NCBI GenBank assembly: GCA_038874475.1
Contig: JAVZCJ010000003.1
Location: forward strand, 1 to 59,462
DNA length: 59,462 bases
Reading direction: 5' to 3'
DNA from: Nitrososphaerota archaeon
GTDB lineage: Archaea; Thermoproteota; Nitrososphaeria_A; Caldarchaeales; JAVZCJ01
Positions 33,602-42,393 of this stretch are shown here, piece by piece (within the stretch, counting starts at the first letter, position 1; each line of letters opens with the position of its first letter). The notes under the pieces were generated by a model that had not been told where the DNA came from, searched no databases, and saw only the letters and a list, made by a program, of their open reading frames with translations. The position numbers and the translations under genes are program-made.

Positions 33602-34024
33602 ATGGCTACATATTTTTATGAAGAAAGAATTTCAACAAAAGGAGAAAATGATATAATAGATATAACCGATTTAGCTAGTAGTATTATTAAGAAGTCTGAT
33701 ATAAAAAATGGTTTAATTAATATTTTTATTCCTGGATCTACTGGTGCAGTTACAACTATAGAATATGAACCTGGGCTTTGCGAGCATGATTTACCTGAAG
33801 CACTTAATAGGATTGCTCCAAAAAATGCTAAATATATGCATCATTTGAGATGGGAGGATGATAATGGTCATTCGCATGTAAGAGCTTCTATAATTGGACC
33901 AAGTTTAACTATTCCAATAAAAAATGGAAAATTAGTTTTAGGTACTTGGCAGCAAATTGTATTTCTAGAACTTGACACTAGACCTAGAGATAGAAGAATT
34001 GTATTTACAATAATAGGCGAATAA
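33602..34024 (+). CDS. YjbQ/UPF0047 family protein
   Basis: 140 aa, the compact YjbQ family sometimes reported to have weak thiamin-phosphate synthase activity. Conserved blocks: IFIPGSTGAVTTIEYEPGL (about 43-61), HHLRWEDDNGHSHVRASI with the His cluster (about 80-97), GTWQQIVFLELDTRPRDRRI. GGTGATTTAGA precedes the ATG as ribosome site. Divergently placed from the thiamine-type binding protein. Confidence 0.88.
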   Translation: MATYFYEERISTKGENDIIDITDLASSIIKKSDIKNGLINIFIPGSTGAVTTIEYEPGLCEHDLPEALNRIAPKNAKYMHHLRWEDDNGHSHVRASIIGPSLTIPIKNGKLVLGTWQQIVFLELDTRPRDRRIVFTIIGE

Positions 34025-34068
34025 AATATTTCTATAATTTAATTAATTTTTTAACCATATTTCCTTCA

Positions 34069-34281
34069 TTATAAATACTGTCGAACGGAAGTATTAATAA
34101 TCATCACGATCTTCTCTCATAGATTTAGTAGAAAAACCCTTAGGTACATTCGCAGGCCTTAATTTCTTTACTTTAAATCATTTATAATTTCTTTAAGAGC
34201 CTTTTCCTTTTTTATATATTTAATACGCTCAATAATATAATTTCTCAGTTCTTTAGACCATTGCCAAAGCCCTCCTACCAT
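34069..34281 (-). pseudogene. vapBC toxin-antitoxin relic
   Basis: The 305-bp gap between the YjbQ gene and the next gene holds a broken VapB antitoxin. The start MVGGLWQWSKELRNYIIERI, then KYIKKEKALKEIINDLK, runs to a stop at 34168. The next piece continues in another frame as PANVPKGFSTKSMREDRDDY and a stop at 34094. 'Trp-Ser-Lys-Glu-Leu-Arg', the Lys/Glu coiled helix and the C-terminal REDRDDY are typical of VapB. Overlapping its end is MIINTSVRQYL and a stop, matching the start of a VapC PIN toxin (M-I-x-D-T-S-V). Both genes are inactivated. Confidence 0.6.
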
Positions 34282-34330
34282 ACTTTATCCTCTCTTTTAT
34301 TAAAGTGTGATTAATTAAGAGAGAAATAAA

Positions 34331-34864
34331 CTACTTTTTTGATAAAAGAGCCGTTTCAAGAGCCCATCTAATAGCATTAATTATTTCTTTTAATCTAGAT
34401 TCTGAGCCGTAATTTTTTATAATTATCTCTCTTATATATTCTCCTTCTTGTAAAATATCATAGCTTATTTCCATTCCTGGTTGAAGTTGTCCAGAATCTA
34501 TTAATTTTTTATCTTTTTGAACCATACCATCTAATACTTTTTTTATAAAAAATGATTTAAATGGTCTATTTTCTTGACTTAATTCTATTTCTGGGCTTGG
34601 AGTTATTCTAATCATATTCGATGTTATTTGAATTGTTCCAAGCAATTCTCCTTTTCTAGATCTTATTTCTCTAAGTTCTTCAGCTTCTTTAGTAGTTTGA
34701 GTTTTAGGAATTTCAATTTGTTTAAAACTTTTAGCTACAAGTTGTTCATTAACTATACTTAAAATAATTTTAATCATATCTATTTCTTTATTTAATTCTA
34801 TTATTTTTTGTTCAAGATATTTTTTTATTTCAGCTAAAGCTTTAATCTTTTCTTCTTCATTCAA
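34331..34864 (-). CDS. Conserved hypothetical protein with N-terminal coiled coil
   Basis: 177 aa, unknown family. Residues about 1-45 form a Lys/Glu heptad-rich helix (EIKKYLEQKIIELNKEIDMI). The middle has short strands (GELLGTIQITSNMIRITP) and the C-terminal half a mixed fold (SYDILQEGEYIREIIIKNYG, then a helix with NAIRWALETALL). No cysteine or membrane segment. It stands alone between a dead toxin locus and the substrate-binding protein gene. Confidence 0.55.
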   Translation of the reverse strand: MNEEEKIKALAEIKKYLEQKIIELNKEIDMIKIILSIVNEQLVAKSFKQIEIPKTQTTKEAEELREIRSRKGELLGTIQITSNMIRITPSPEIELSQENRPFKSFFIKKVLDGMVQKDKKLIDSGQLQPGMEISYDILQEGEYIREIIIKNYGSESRLKEIINAIRWALETALLSKK

Positions 34865-35056
34865 ATATTTTCACTAGTATTATTTTTATATTATATCTTA
34901 ATATATAAATAATTTAAAAAGTTTTTTAAATAAACCTAAAGATTTTCTTTATTTTCTAGAAAATTTTAAAAAGGACCAGATTTAAAATAATAGTGGGATA
35001 GGAAAAAAATAAATATTAAAGTAAATTAAAGAATAATAAAATAAAGTGATGGAAAA

Positions 35057-37219
35057 ATGAATAAAAAAATATTGTCTATATCTCTATTAATACTTTGCTT
35101 TCTAATAATAATTTCAGCAAATCTAGTTTTTCCAATAAATGCTCAAGAACAAAAATTTGAACCTTATGGTCCAAGAGTAGATTTCGTAGTTTGTAGAATA
35201 TATACTAATGAACTTGCCGAAAGCTTTGCTTTAAGAGCTGGAGAAATAGATTTAATGGATTGGCCAGTAGCACCAGACCTTGTACCAGAATTTAAAGAAG
35301 ACCCAAACATTAAACTTTATCCATATGAAGAATTTGGAATGTTTCAAATAGATATAAATCATAGAAGATGGCCAACAAGCGATGTAAACTTTAGAAGAGC
35401 ATTAGCTCATTTAGTAAATAAAGAAAAGTTAGTATCTGAGGTTGTTAAAGGATTTGGAAAAGTTATGGATTCTCCTGTAAGTGATGTATGGGGCGTATTC
35501 TATAATCCAAATGTCCCAAAATATGAATATAATCCAGCTAAAGCAGCTGAAATACTTGATAAAGCAGGATTTGTTAAGGGCCCAGATGGATGGAGAATAG
35601 ATCCAAAAACAGGTAAGAAATTAGATCCAATAGTTTTCTATGTTAGATTGGACCATATACCAAGAAAAACCGCTGGAGAATGGCTTGCAGCAGAAATGCA
35701 AAAAATAGGGATACCTGTTGATTTGCAAGTTGCTGAAAGAGCAATATGTGCTAGAAAAGTAATGAGGGAATATGATTTTCATCTTTACACTGGAGGATGG
35801 AGCCTTGGAAGAGATCCAGATCATTTATATGATCTATATCATTCATCTATGGATGTTGCTCCGGAACCCTTAGCACTTAATTATCCAGGATTTAGAAATG
35901 CTGAATATGATAAAGCTGCTGAGAAAGTTAAATGGGGAGAAACATTTGAAGAAGTAAAAGAAGGTGCTTGGGAAGCACAAAGAATATTCATGGATCAAGT
36001 AGCAACTATTCCATTATATCAAAGTGCAGCTGTGATAGGTGCAAGTGCTAAATGGGAAGGGTGGGTGAATATGAAAGGCTTTGGTGTTGGTACTGGTGCT
36101 GGAGCATGGTGGAGCTTATTTAATGCTCATCCAAAAGATTTACCATTTGGTGGAACACTTAGATTTGGATTTAAGAGTGAACCTGAAGATTTAAATCCTA
36201 TTAGAGGAGAGTGGGTTTGGGATTGGTATGTTCTACAAATGATTTATGAAGGCATTCCTTATGCTGTAAATCCATATACATTAGAAGATTTTCCATGGAC
36301 GGCTACTTGGAAAACTGAACCTTGGGAATATAAGCCGGGAGAAAAAGGTATGAAGATAACATTTAAATTAGCTGAAAATATGACTTTCCATGACGGAAAA
36401 CCAGTTACAGCCGAAGATGTTAAATTCACTTATGATTTCCTTATGAAATATCAACCTCCAAGATATTTATCGGTAATTGAGAAGCTTGTTAAAGTTGAAG
36501 CTCCAGATAAGTATACAGTGATACTTTATTGTAACGTTTCAAGTTATCTATTATTGCATACTACTTCAATGATAATATTGCCTAAACATATATGGGAAAA
36601 AGTTGGTGAAAATTGGCCTACATATGATTGTGTTGCAGAAGGTACATTAATTGGTTCAGGACCATTCCAATTTGTTGAGTATAAACCAGGAGAATATGTT
36701 TTACTAAAAGCTTTCAAAGATTACTTTAGAAGACATCCAGATAAAAAGATTTCAGCTAAAGCTGTATCAATTCCATCAACAATTGCTGCAGGACAAAAAC
36801 CTTCAGTAACTATTCAAGCTATAGATTATTCAGGAAAGCCTATAACTGGAGATGCAAAAGTAACTTTAAGCGTTGCTGGACAAACTGTTGAAATGAGACA
36901 TATCGGAGGAGGAGTATGGGAAGCAACTTTACCAGCTTTAACTGAAGGTTCATATACTTTAGAATTTAATGTTATTTGGAAGAGCCCAATAGGAGATTAT
37001 TCTACAAAATTAACTTCTCCATTAACAGTTAGTGCTATCGCGCCTATTACAACAGCTACTTTGCCAACAGTTGCGCCAATAACAGCTCCAGCTCCAAGTG
37101 CAGGTATAGATATAGCATTAGGAATCATAGTGTTTGCAATAATTCTTTTAGCTATAGGATTTGTAATAAGTAGATTAAAAGTAGTGCCTACAGCACCACC
37201 AGCTCCAAAACCAGCTTAA
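35057..37219 (+). CDS. Membrane-anchored family-5 substrate-binding protein, domain order permuted
   Basis: 720 aa. Signal sequence 1-30; the mature part starts EQKFEPYGPRVDFVVCRIYT and reads like the second half of a peptide-binding protein (ALRAGEIDLMDWP, then DINHRRWPTSDVNFRRALAH). From about residue 375 comes what is normally the first half: GGTLRFGFKSEPEDLNPIRG, then FHDGKPVTAEDVKFTYDFL, then GSGPFQFVEYKPGEYVLLKA. An Ig-like segment (about 573-660) and a C-terminal membrane helix (about 684-706) follow, ending in Pro-rich KPA. So the two lobes occur in inverted order compared with DppA/OppA. It precedes two matching permease genes. Confidence 0.85.
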   Translation: MNKKILSISLLILCFLIIISANLVFPINAQEQKFEPYGPRVDFVVCRIYTNELAESFALRAGEIDLMDWPVAPDLVPEFKEDPNIKLYPYEEFGMFQIDINHRRWPTSDVNFRRALAHLVNKEKLVSEVVKGFGKVMDSPVSDVWGVFYNPNVPKYEYNPAKAAEILDKAGFVKGPDGWRIDPKTGKKLDPIVFYVRLDHIPRKTAGEWLAAEMQKIGIPVDLQVAERAICARKVMREYDFHLYTGGWSLGRDPDHLYDLYHSSMDVAPEPLALNYPGFRNAEYDKAAEKVKWGETFEEVKEGAWEAQRIFMDQVATIPLYQSAAVIGASAKWEGWVNMKGFGVGTGAGAWWSLFNAHPKDLPFGGTLRFGFKSEPEDLNPIRGEWVWDWYVLQMIYEGIPYAVNPYTLEDFPWTATWKTEPWEYKPGEKGMKITFKLAENMTFHDGKPVTAEDVKFTYDFLMKYQPPRYLSVIEKLVKVEAPDKYTVILYCNVSSYLLLHTTSMIILPKHIWEKVGENWPTYDCVAEGTLIGSGPFQFVEYKPGEYVLLKAFKDYFRRHPDKKISAKAVSIPSTIAAGQKPSVTIQAIDYSGKPITGDAKVTLSVAGQTVEMRHIGGGVWEATLPALTEGSYTLEFNVIWKSPIGDYSTKLTSPLTVSAIAPITTATLPTVAPITAPAPSAGIDIALGIIVFAIILLAIGFVISRLKVVPTAPPAPKPA

Positions 37220-37252
37220 TTTTTTTAATTCCTTCTTTTTTTTATTTTTAAA
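37219..37252 (+). terminator. T-rich terminator or attenuator after the binding-protein gene
   Basis: Two T-runs (TTTTTTT near 37221 and TTTTTTTT near 37234) directly follow the stop codon. They would end most transcripts and allow higher expression of the binding protein than of the permeases 115 bp further on. Confidence 0.35.
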
Positions 37253-37334
37253 AAATTAAATATCTAAATATTAATAAGCAACTTTTTAAAACGATTTAAA
37301 ACAGTAAAAGGTTTGAGAAAAGGGGCTTTTTTAT

Positions 37335-38318
37335 ATGGGTTTAAGAAAATATATAGTTAAAAGAACTATATACACAATTGTATTAATATATATAGTTTTA
37401 ACCGTTAATTTTATTATTTTTCAATTAATGCCAGCAGATCCTGTCACAATTATAGCCAGTTCTCTTAGGCTTAAACCTGAACAAACAAAGAGATTAGTAG
37501 AAATATTTGGATTAAACGAGCCTCTCTATATAAGATACATAAAATACATTAGGAATATGTTTTTATGGGAATTTGGCTATTCTTATTATTCTCAACATCC
37601 AGTAATTAATGAAATAATGGAAAGGCTTCCAAATACAATTTTATTGCTTGGTGTTTCAACAATTTTTTCAATAATTTTTGGAGTATTTACTGGAGTTTAT
37701 GCTGCTGCTAAAAGAGGAGCAAAGCTTGATTTAAGTATAATGACAAGTTCTCTTATAGTTAGTAATCTGCCTGTTTTTTGGACAGGGATGATTTTCCTTT
37801 ATGTTTTTGGTTTCATATTTAAAATATTTCCATTTGGAGGGACCATTAGTCCTCCATCTCCAACTAATCCTCTTACAGATCCATTAAGTATTACAATAGA
37901 TATTCTATGGCATTTATTCCTTCCAGGTTTTACATTATTCTTATTTAGTTATGGAGCATATACTTTATTGATGAGAAGCACGATGATAGAAAGCCTTACA
38001 GAAGATTATATAATAACTGCTAGAGCAAAAGGAGTTGATGAAAGGACTGTGCTTTTTAAACATGCTTTTAGAAATGCTTCTCTTCCATTAGTAACAAATA
38101 TTGCATTATCTTTTGCAAGTATAATAAGTGGTGCAATAGCTACAGAAACAGTCTTCTCATGGCATGGAATGGGTTTATTAACATGGGATTCTGTTATGCA
38201 AGCAGATTATCCTGTTCTTCAGGCAATATTCTATATATTTGCACTATCAACAATTTTTGCAAACTTTATTGCAGATATTCTTTATGGCTTTATAGATCCC
38301 AGAATAAAATATGAATAG
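37335..38318 (+). CDS. ABC transporter permease, DppB/OppB type
   Basis: 327 aa with six membrane segments. N-terminal LRKYIVKRTIYTIVLIYIVL starts with the usual short cytoplasmic arm. The EAA loop that touches the ATPase is DYIITARAKGVDERTVLFKHAFRNA (about 224-248, with A-x2-A-K-G). The N-terminal PADPVTIIA and LGLNEPL-like (IFGLNEPLYIRY) blocks are typical of the dipeptide permease family. 11 bp separate it from the second permease. Confidence 0.92.
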   Translation: MGLRKYIVKRTIYTIVLIYIVLTVNFIIFQLMPADPVTIIASSLRLKPEQTKRLVEIFGLNEPLYIRYIKYIRNMFLWEFGYSYYSQHPVINEIMERLPNTILLLGVSTIFSIIFGVFTGVYAAAKRGAKLDLSIMTSSLIVSNLPVFWTGMIFLYVFGFIFKIFPFGGTISPPSPTNPLTDPLSITIDILWHLFLPGFTLFLFSYGAYTLLMRSTMIESLTEDYIITARAKGVDERTVLFKHAFRNASLPLVTNIALSFASIISGAIATETVFSWHGMGLLTWDSVMQADYPVLQAIFYIFALSTIFANFIADILYGFIDPRIKYE

Positions 38319-38329
38319 GAGAAATAAAA

Positions 38330-39886
38330 ATGTCAAGCATATTTAAAATTTTTGGAGATCAAAGAACTTATAGAAAAATTATTAGAAGTGTAAAGAATTT
38401 TTGGAATAGTTTTAAAAGAAATAAGAAAGGGATTGTTGGTTTAGCTATATTATTATTCTTTATAGTAATAGCTATTTTAGCTCCAATTTTAGCTCCTCAT
38501 GATCCTTTAAATGATTATTACGTAGCTGGACATAGAGCTGCTCCTGAATGGGCTGCACCTTTTCTAAGCTCGTATAGTTTAAACATGTTTCCAGTAAAAG
38601 ATCCAAAGTTTCTTTCAGAGGATGCTTTAAGCGAATGGGATATTTCTTTACCTCATGGAAGTTTATTTGAAGCTTCCTCATCTTATTCAAAAATTACAAT
38701 TACTCCTGATATGCAAAAAATTTTAGCTTTGCCTAAAGAACAAAATGTTTTAGGAAGCATACATATAAGTCTTAAAAAAACTTCTAAAGAATCATTTTCA
38801 TTAAAAACAATCAATATTAGTAAAACTTTCATTTACGAATATTCAGCTCCACCTAAAAAATTTATATGCAGCTTTATGGCTCTAAAAGAAGGGCCTGAAG
38901 ATATATATGTTACAATAAACTATTTTATTATCACACCTAAATATGGAAAAGTAATTTTATTATCAAAAAGATTATCTGAAAATTCATGGCTTATACAAAA
39001 TGTTGATTCTCATAGTTCAGATGTTAAGAGAAATGTTGGTAAACTTGTTGGAGATCCAACTGGAATATTAACTGAAGTGCCTTCAACTCTTTTTACAACT
39101 AAAGGAAAATACACTTTTGGAATACAAATAGACATTTATGATGAATCACAGAATGAAAGTAATGCAGATATTTATTTAACAAATATGAATATAAAACTTT
39201 TAGGTTCAGCTTATGGAGTACTTGGAACAGATTGGGCTGGAAGAGACTTATATTCACAACTTTTGTATGGTTCTAGAACAACTTTATACATAGCTTTCCT
39301 ATGCGCATTCCTATCTGTTGGCATAGGATTAGTTGTTGGTCTTGTTTCTGGATACGTTGGAGGATTAACAGATGAAATATCAATGAGGTTTACAGATGTA
39401 TTATTAACTCTTCCATATCTTCCTTTAGTACTTGTTTTAATGGCTGTTTTGGGAGCTAAAATTGAAAATTTAATAATTTTGCTTGGTTTTCTAGGATGGA
39501 TGGGTTTTGCTAGAATGGTTAGATCTCAAACATTAAGCTTAAAAGAAAGAGCTTTTGTTGAAGCTTCAAGAGCTTTAGGAGCTTCTACTGGACATATAAT
39601 TTTTAAGCACATTTTACCAAACGTAATGGGATTAGTATATGTTGCATTAGCATTAAATGTTCCTACAATAATTGTAGCTGAAGCTTGGCTTAGTTTCCTT
39701 GGTTTAGGAGACCCAAATAGAGTAACATGGGGAAAAATGATTTTTGAGGCAGAAATAAATCATGCATTAACAGAATTTAATTGGATTCTTCCTCCAGGAA
39801 TATGTATTGGTCTTATATCTTTATCGTTTGTATTAATTGGATATTCTTTAGATGAAATATTAAATCCAAGACTTAGGAAAAGATAA
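38330..39886 (+). CDS. ABC transporter permease, DppC/OppC type, with enlarged external domain
   Basis: 518 aa, well above the usual about 300. The N-terminal membrane helix (about 36-54) leads to LAPHDPLNDY, typical of DppC. About 200 residues are then inserted, forming an external domain of strands with no cysteines (about 65-290). The family core resumes at YGVLGTDWAGRDLYSQLLYGSRTTL (residues about 302-326). Five membrane segments and the EAA loop ERAFVEASRALGASTGHIIFKHILPN (about 404-429) follow. The inserted domain may dock the binding protein. No ATPase gene follows in the window. Confidence 0.9.
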   Translation: MSSIFKIFGDQRTYRKIIRSVKNFWNSFKRNKKGIVGLAILLFFIVIAILAPILAPHDPLNDYYVAGHRAAPEWAAPFLSSYSLNMFPVKDPKFLSEDALSEWDISLPHGSLFEASSSYSKITITPDMQKILALPKEQNVLGSIHISLKKTSKESFSLKTINISKTFIYEYSAPPKKFICSFMALKEGPEDIYVTINYFIITPKYGKVILLSKRLSENSWLIQNVDSHSSDVKRNVGKLVGDPTGILTEVPSTLFTTKGKYTFGIQIDIYDESQNESNADIYLTNMNIKLLGSAYGVLGTDWAGRDLYSQLLYGSRTTLYIAFLCAFLSVGIGLVVGLVSGYVGGLTDEISMRFTDVLLTLPYLPLVLVLMAVLGAKIENLIILLGFLGWMGFARMVRSQTLSLKERAFVEASRALGASTGHIIFKHILPNVMGLVYVALALNVPTIIVAEAWLSFLGLGDPNRVTWGKMIFEAEINHALTEFNWILPPGICIGLISLSFVLIGYSLDEILNPRLRKR

Positions 39887-39889
39887 ATT

Positions 39890-40270
39890 TCATTTACTTG
39901 AAAATAATCCTCCTAAAAGTACTCCAATAAGCATTACAGGAGAAAATAAAAAAAATCTTACACTTATAGAACTTAAAGCATATCTTTCAAGTAAAGCTTG
40001 TATAGCTATAAGTCCTAAGGTTGCTGGTAAAACCATTATTTCATATATTATTATTGCTGAAAATATGATCGTTAAAATAAATATAATTAAAGCTTTTTTA
40101 ATATTAGCTATTAAATATCCTGATAAAAAGCTTGAAATAAAAACTATTATTATTTGAATAAAATCTATTGTTTGTTCTGCATATATTTTATACATTGATA
40201 TAAAATTTATATTTGAAATAATTATAGACCATCCGATTACTATTAGTATAGCTTTTATTTTTTCATTCAT
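39890..40270 (-). CDS. Four-span membrane protein, unknown
   Basis: 126 aa, almost entirely hydrophobic with about four membrane segments (about 7-28, 36-54, 59-81, 103-122). It has the short loop LLERYALSSISVR. No recognised family. Its 3' end lies 3 bp from the permease stop on the opposite strand. Confidence 0.55.
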   Translation of the reverse strand: MNEKIKAILIVIGWSIIISNINFISMYKIYAEQTIDFIQIIIVFISSFLSGYLIANIKKALIIFILTIIFSAIIIYEIMVLPATLGLIAIQALLERYALSSISVRFFLFSPVMLIGVLLGGLFSSK

Positions 40271-40335
40271 TTCCAGTAAATTATTTATAAGCTTCCTTAA
40301 AAATATTCTAAAATAATAATTTATGAGTGAATTAA

Positions 40336-40818
40336 ATGAGTGAAAAAAAATTAGCTTTAATCATATTTTTAATATTAGTATTTTCTTCTCTTATAACAAT
40401 TCTTTTTGCAATAAATGAGCATATAAAAATTTGGGAAACTATTTCTGAAATAGATATTAAAATAACTAATATTTCATTTAAAAAATATAATAAAGAAAAA
40501 ATTGATGCTATTATAGAATTTGAAATATTTAATCATAAGCCCTACTTAGGAGTTTCGTTAAAGAATTTTCAGGGAGCAGTATATTTTTATCTTGAGGATT
40601 GGATTAAAGTAGGAATTTTTGATGAAATGCTTGGTGGAATAATATACCCAAATTCTTCTAAAAAATTTTCAATAAATATTCCATTAACTGGAATTAATAT
40701 GGAAAATGTCTTAGAGATTATTGAAAAAAATCAATATAAAATCTACATAAACTCTAGATTATTCATTAGAGAACCAATAGAAGTTGGATTATTTTTTGAT
40801 TTATATTATCCTTCATAA
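40336..40818 (+). CDS. Membrane-anchored LEA-14/WHy-like protein
   Basis: 160 aa with an N-terminal membrane helix (about 6-24). Outside it is one beta-rich domain: IDIKITNISFKKYNKEKIDA, then IEFEIFNHKPYLGVSLKNF and KFSINIPLTGINMENVLEII. The alternating strands with an asparagine-rich 'F.I.N' element recall the LEA-2/WHy fold found in archaeal secreted proteins. The match is by pattern, not certain. Upstream a SD-like AGTGA precedes the ATG. Confidence 0.5.
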   Translation: MSEKKLALIIFLILVFSSLITILFAINEHIKIWETISEIDIKITNISFKKYNKEKIDAIIEFEIFNHKPYLGVSLKNFQGAVYFYLEDWIKVGIFDEMLGGIIYPNSSKKFSINIPLTGINMENVLEIIEKNQYKIYINSRLFIREPIEVGLFFDLYYPS

Positions 40819-40861
40819 AATATAAAACTTAATATTTTAAAAATTTTTATTTTTTCATCAA

Positions 40862-41683
40862 ATGTGTAGATTATTTGGCTTTATATCTATTAAACCTAAT
40901 AATGCTAAAGAATTTCTCATAGATTCAGAATGTTCATTATATACTCAAAGTTATATTAACAAAAATAGTAAGCAAAGCGATGGATGGGGAATTGCTTGCT
41001 ATAAAGATATAGAACCTGTAGTCTATAAAAGTACAAATCCTATTTATAATGAAAAGGATAAACTTCTAAATATTTTAAATAAGATTTCTTCAAGAATAAT
41101 TTTAGCACATATAAGAAAAGCAAGCAATCCTAAGCGCTTACCTATTGAAAAGCTACTTACTATAGAAAATGTTCAACCTTTCTATTATAAAAACTATGTA
41201 CTTATACATAATGGAACAATAAATATTCCTGATTATGTTATTTCAGAATTAGGAAATTATAAAAAAATGGTTAAAAGCTTAAATGATAGTGAAACATTTT
41301 TCTGGTATATCATAAAGAAATTAGAAGAAGAAAAATTAAATCTAGCTGAAGCATTAATCGATTTTGAAGATTTTTTATGGAATAAATGGAACTCTATTAG
41401 TATTAAAGAATTCAAAAATCCATATAGTTCTTTAAATTCTATTTTTAGTGATGGTAAAAAAGTTTATGCAATATGTAAATATAATGAAATCAATGGTACT
41501 TCTCTATGTTTTAAGGATCGACCGTATTTTGAAATGTGTTATAAAGTAAATAAAGATTTTCTTATAATTTCATCTGAAAAAGTAGATAACAGTGGCGAAT
41601 GGAAAGCTTTAAAAAATAATGAATTTTTAATAGCTCAAATTATAGATAAAGAAATAGTTTTTCAAGTAGATAAAATATTTTAA
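40862..41683 (+). CDS. Class II glutamine amidotransferase
   Basis: 273 aa, YafJ/Gn-AT-II type. Catalytic Cys is residue 2 (MCRLFGFISI), exposed after Met removal. Other active-site elements: SDGWGIACY (about 39-47), LAHIRKASNP (about 81-90), HNGTINIPDYV (about 117-127), NDSETFFWYI (about 141-150). It has no synthetase domain, so the ammonia acceptor is unknown. Its partner could be encoded elsewhere. It is preceded by a probable leaderless start. Confidence 0.87.
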   Translation: MCRLFGFISIKPNNAKEFLIDSECSLYTQSYINKNSKQSDGWGIACYKDIEPVVYKSTNPIYNEKDKLLNILNKISSRIILAHIRKASNPKRLPIEKLLTIENVQPFYYKNYVLIHNGTINIPDYVISELGNYKKMVKSLNDSETFFWYIIKKLEEEKLNLAEALIDFEDFLWNKWNSISIKEFKNPYSSLNSIFSDGKKVYAICKYNEINGTSLCFKDRPYFEMCYKVNKDFLIISSEKVDNSGEWKALKNNEFLIAQIIDKEIVFQVDKIF

Positions 41684-41705
41684 TTTGATATTAATTTATT
41701 TAAAT

Positions 41706-42338
41706 TTATTTTTTAGAAGCTAAAGCTTTAGCTATTGCTTCACCAAATTCTTCTGCAGCTGCTGGACCATTAGCAGTTATAATTTTTTCATCTATTTCAA
41801 CACTTGCACCAGTATAAATAGCTCCCATGTTTTTTATTTTTTCTGCTTCAGAAGGCCATACTGTAGCTTTTTTTCCTTGCAATATTCCCGCATTTGCTAA
41901 AGTAACTGGTGCTATACATATAGCACATAGAATTTTATCTTTTTTAATAGCTTCTTTAGCTATTGAATGAGCTATTGGATCATTCCAATATTGAGAGGCA
42001 CCAGAACCCCCTACAAAAATAATCGCATTATATTCTTCAATATTAATTTCATTTAATAAAATATCTGGTTTTATTTTCATCCCAAGCATTCCTGTAGCAA
42101 TATTAGTTGTTGAAGAAGCTATTACTACTTTCGCTCCATATTTTTCAAGTATTTCTTTAGGTTTTTGAAGTTCTTCATCTCGAAAATCTTTTTCAGCAAT
42201 TATCATAACAATTTTTAAACCACTTAAATTTATTCCTTCTTCAATTTTTTTAATAGGTTTATAATAGAACATAATCAATACACTTAATAATATTATTACA
42301 ACTACTATTAAAGAGATTATTATAAAAACTTTTTTCAT
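41706..42338 (-). CDS. DJ-1/PfpI family protein with N-terminal membrane anchor
   Basis: 210 aa. A single membrane helix at about 4-27 precedes a DJ-1/PfpI domain. Motifs: KIVMIIAEKDFRDEELQKP (catalytic Glu region), AIIFVGGSGASQYW, and the nucleophile elbow ICIAPVTLANAG with Cys at about 141. GKKATVWPSE and ITANGPAAAEEFGEAI follow. Family members act as proteases, deglycases or chaperones. The anchor suggests an extracytoplasmic location, unusual for this family. Confidence 0.87.
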   Translation of the reverse strand: MKKVFIIISLIVVVIILLSVLIMFYYKPIKKIEEGINLSGLKIVMIIAEKDFRDEELQKPKEILEKYGAKVVIASSTTNIATGMLGMKIKPDILLNEINIEEYNAIIFVGGSGASQYWNDPIAHSIAKEAIKKDKILCAICIAPVTLANAGILQGKKATVWPSEAEKIKNMGAIYTGASVEIDEKIITANGPAAAEEFGEAIAKALASKK

Positions 42339-42393
42339 GCAATTTAATATTCTACAAAAGTACTAGATAAGTTTTATTATTTTAAATAAGAAA

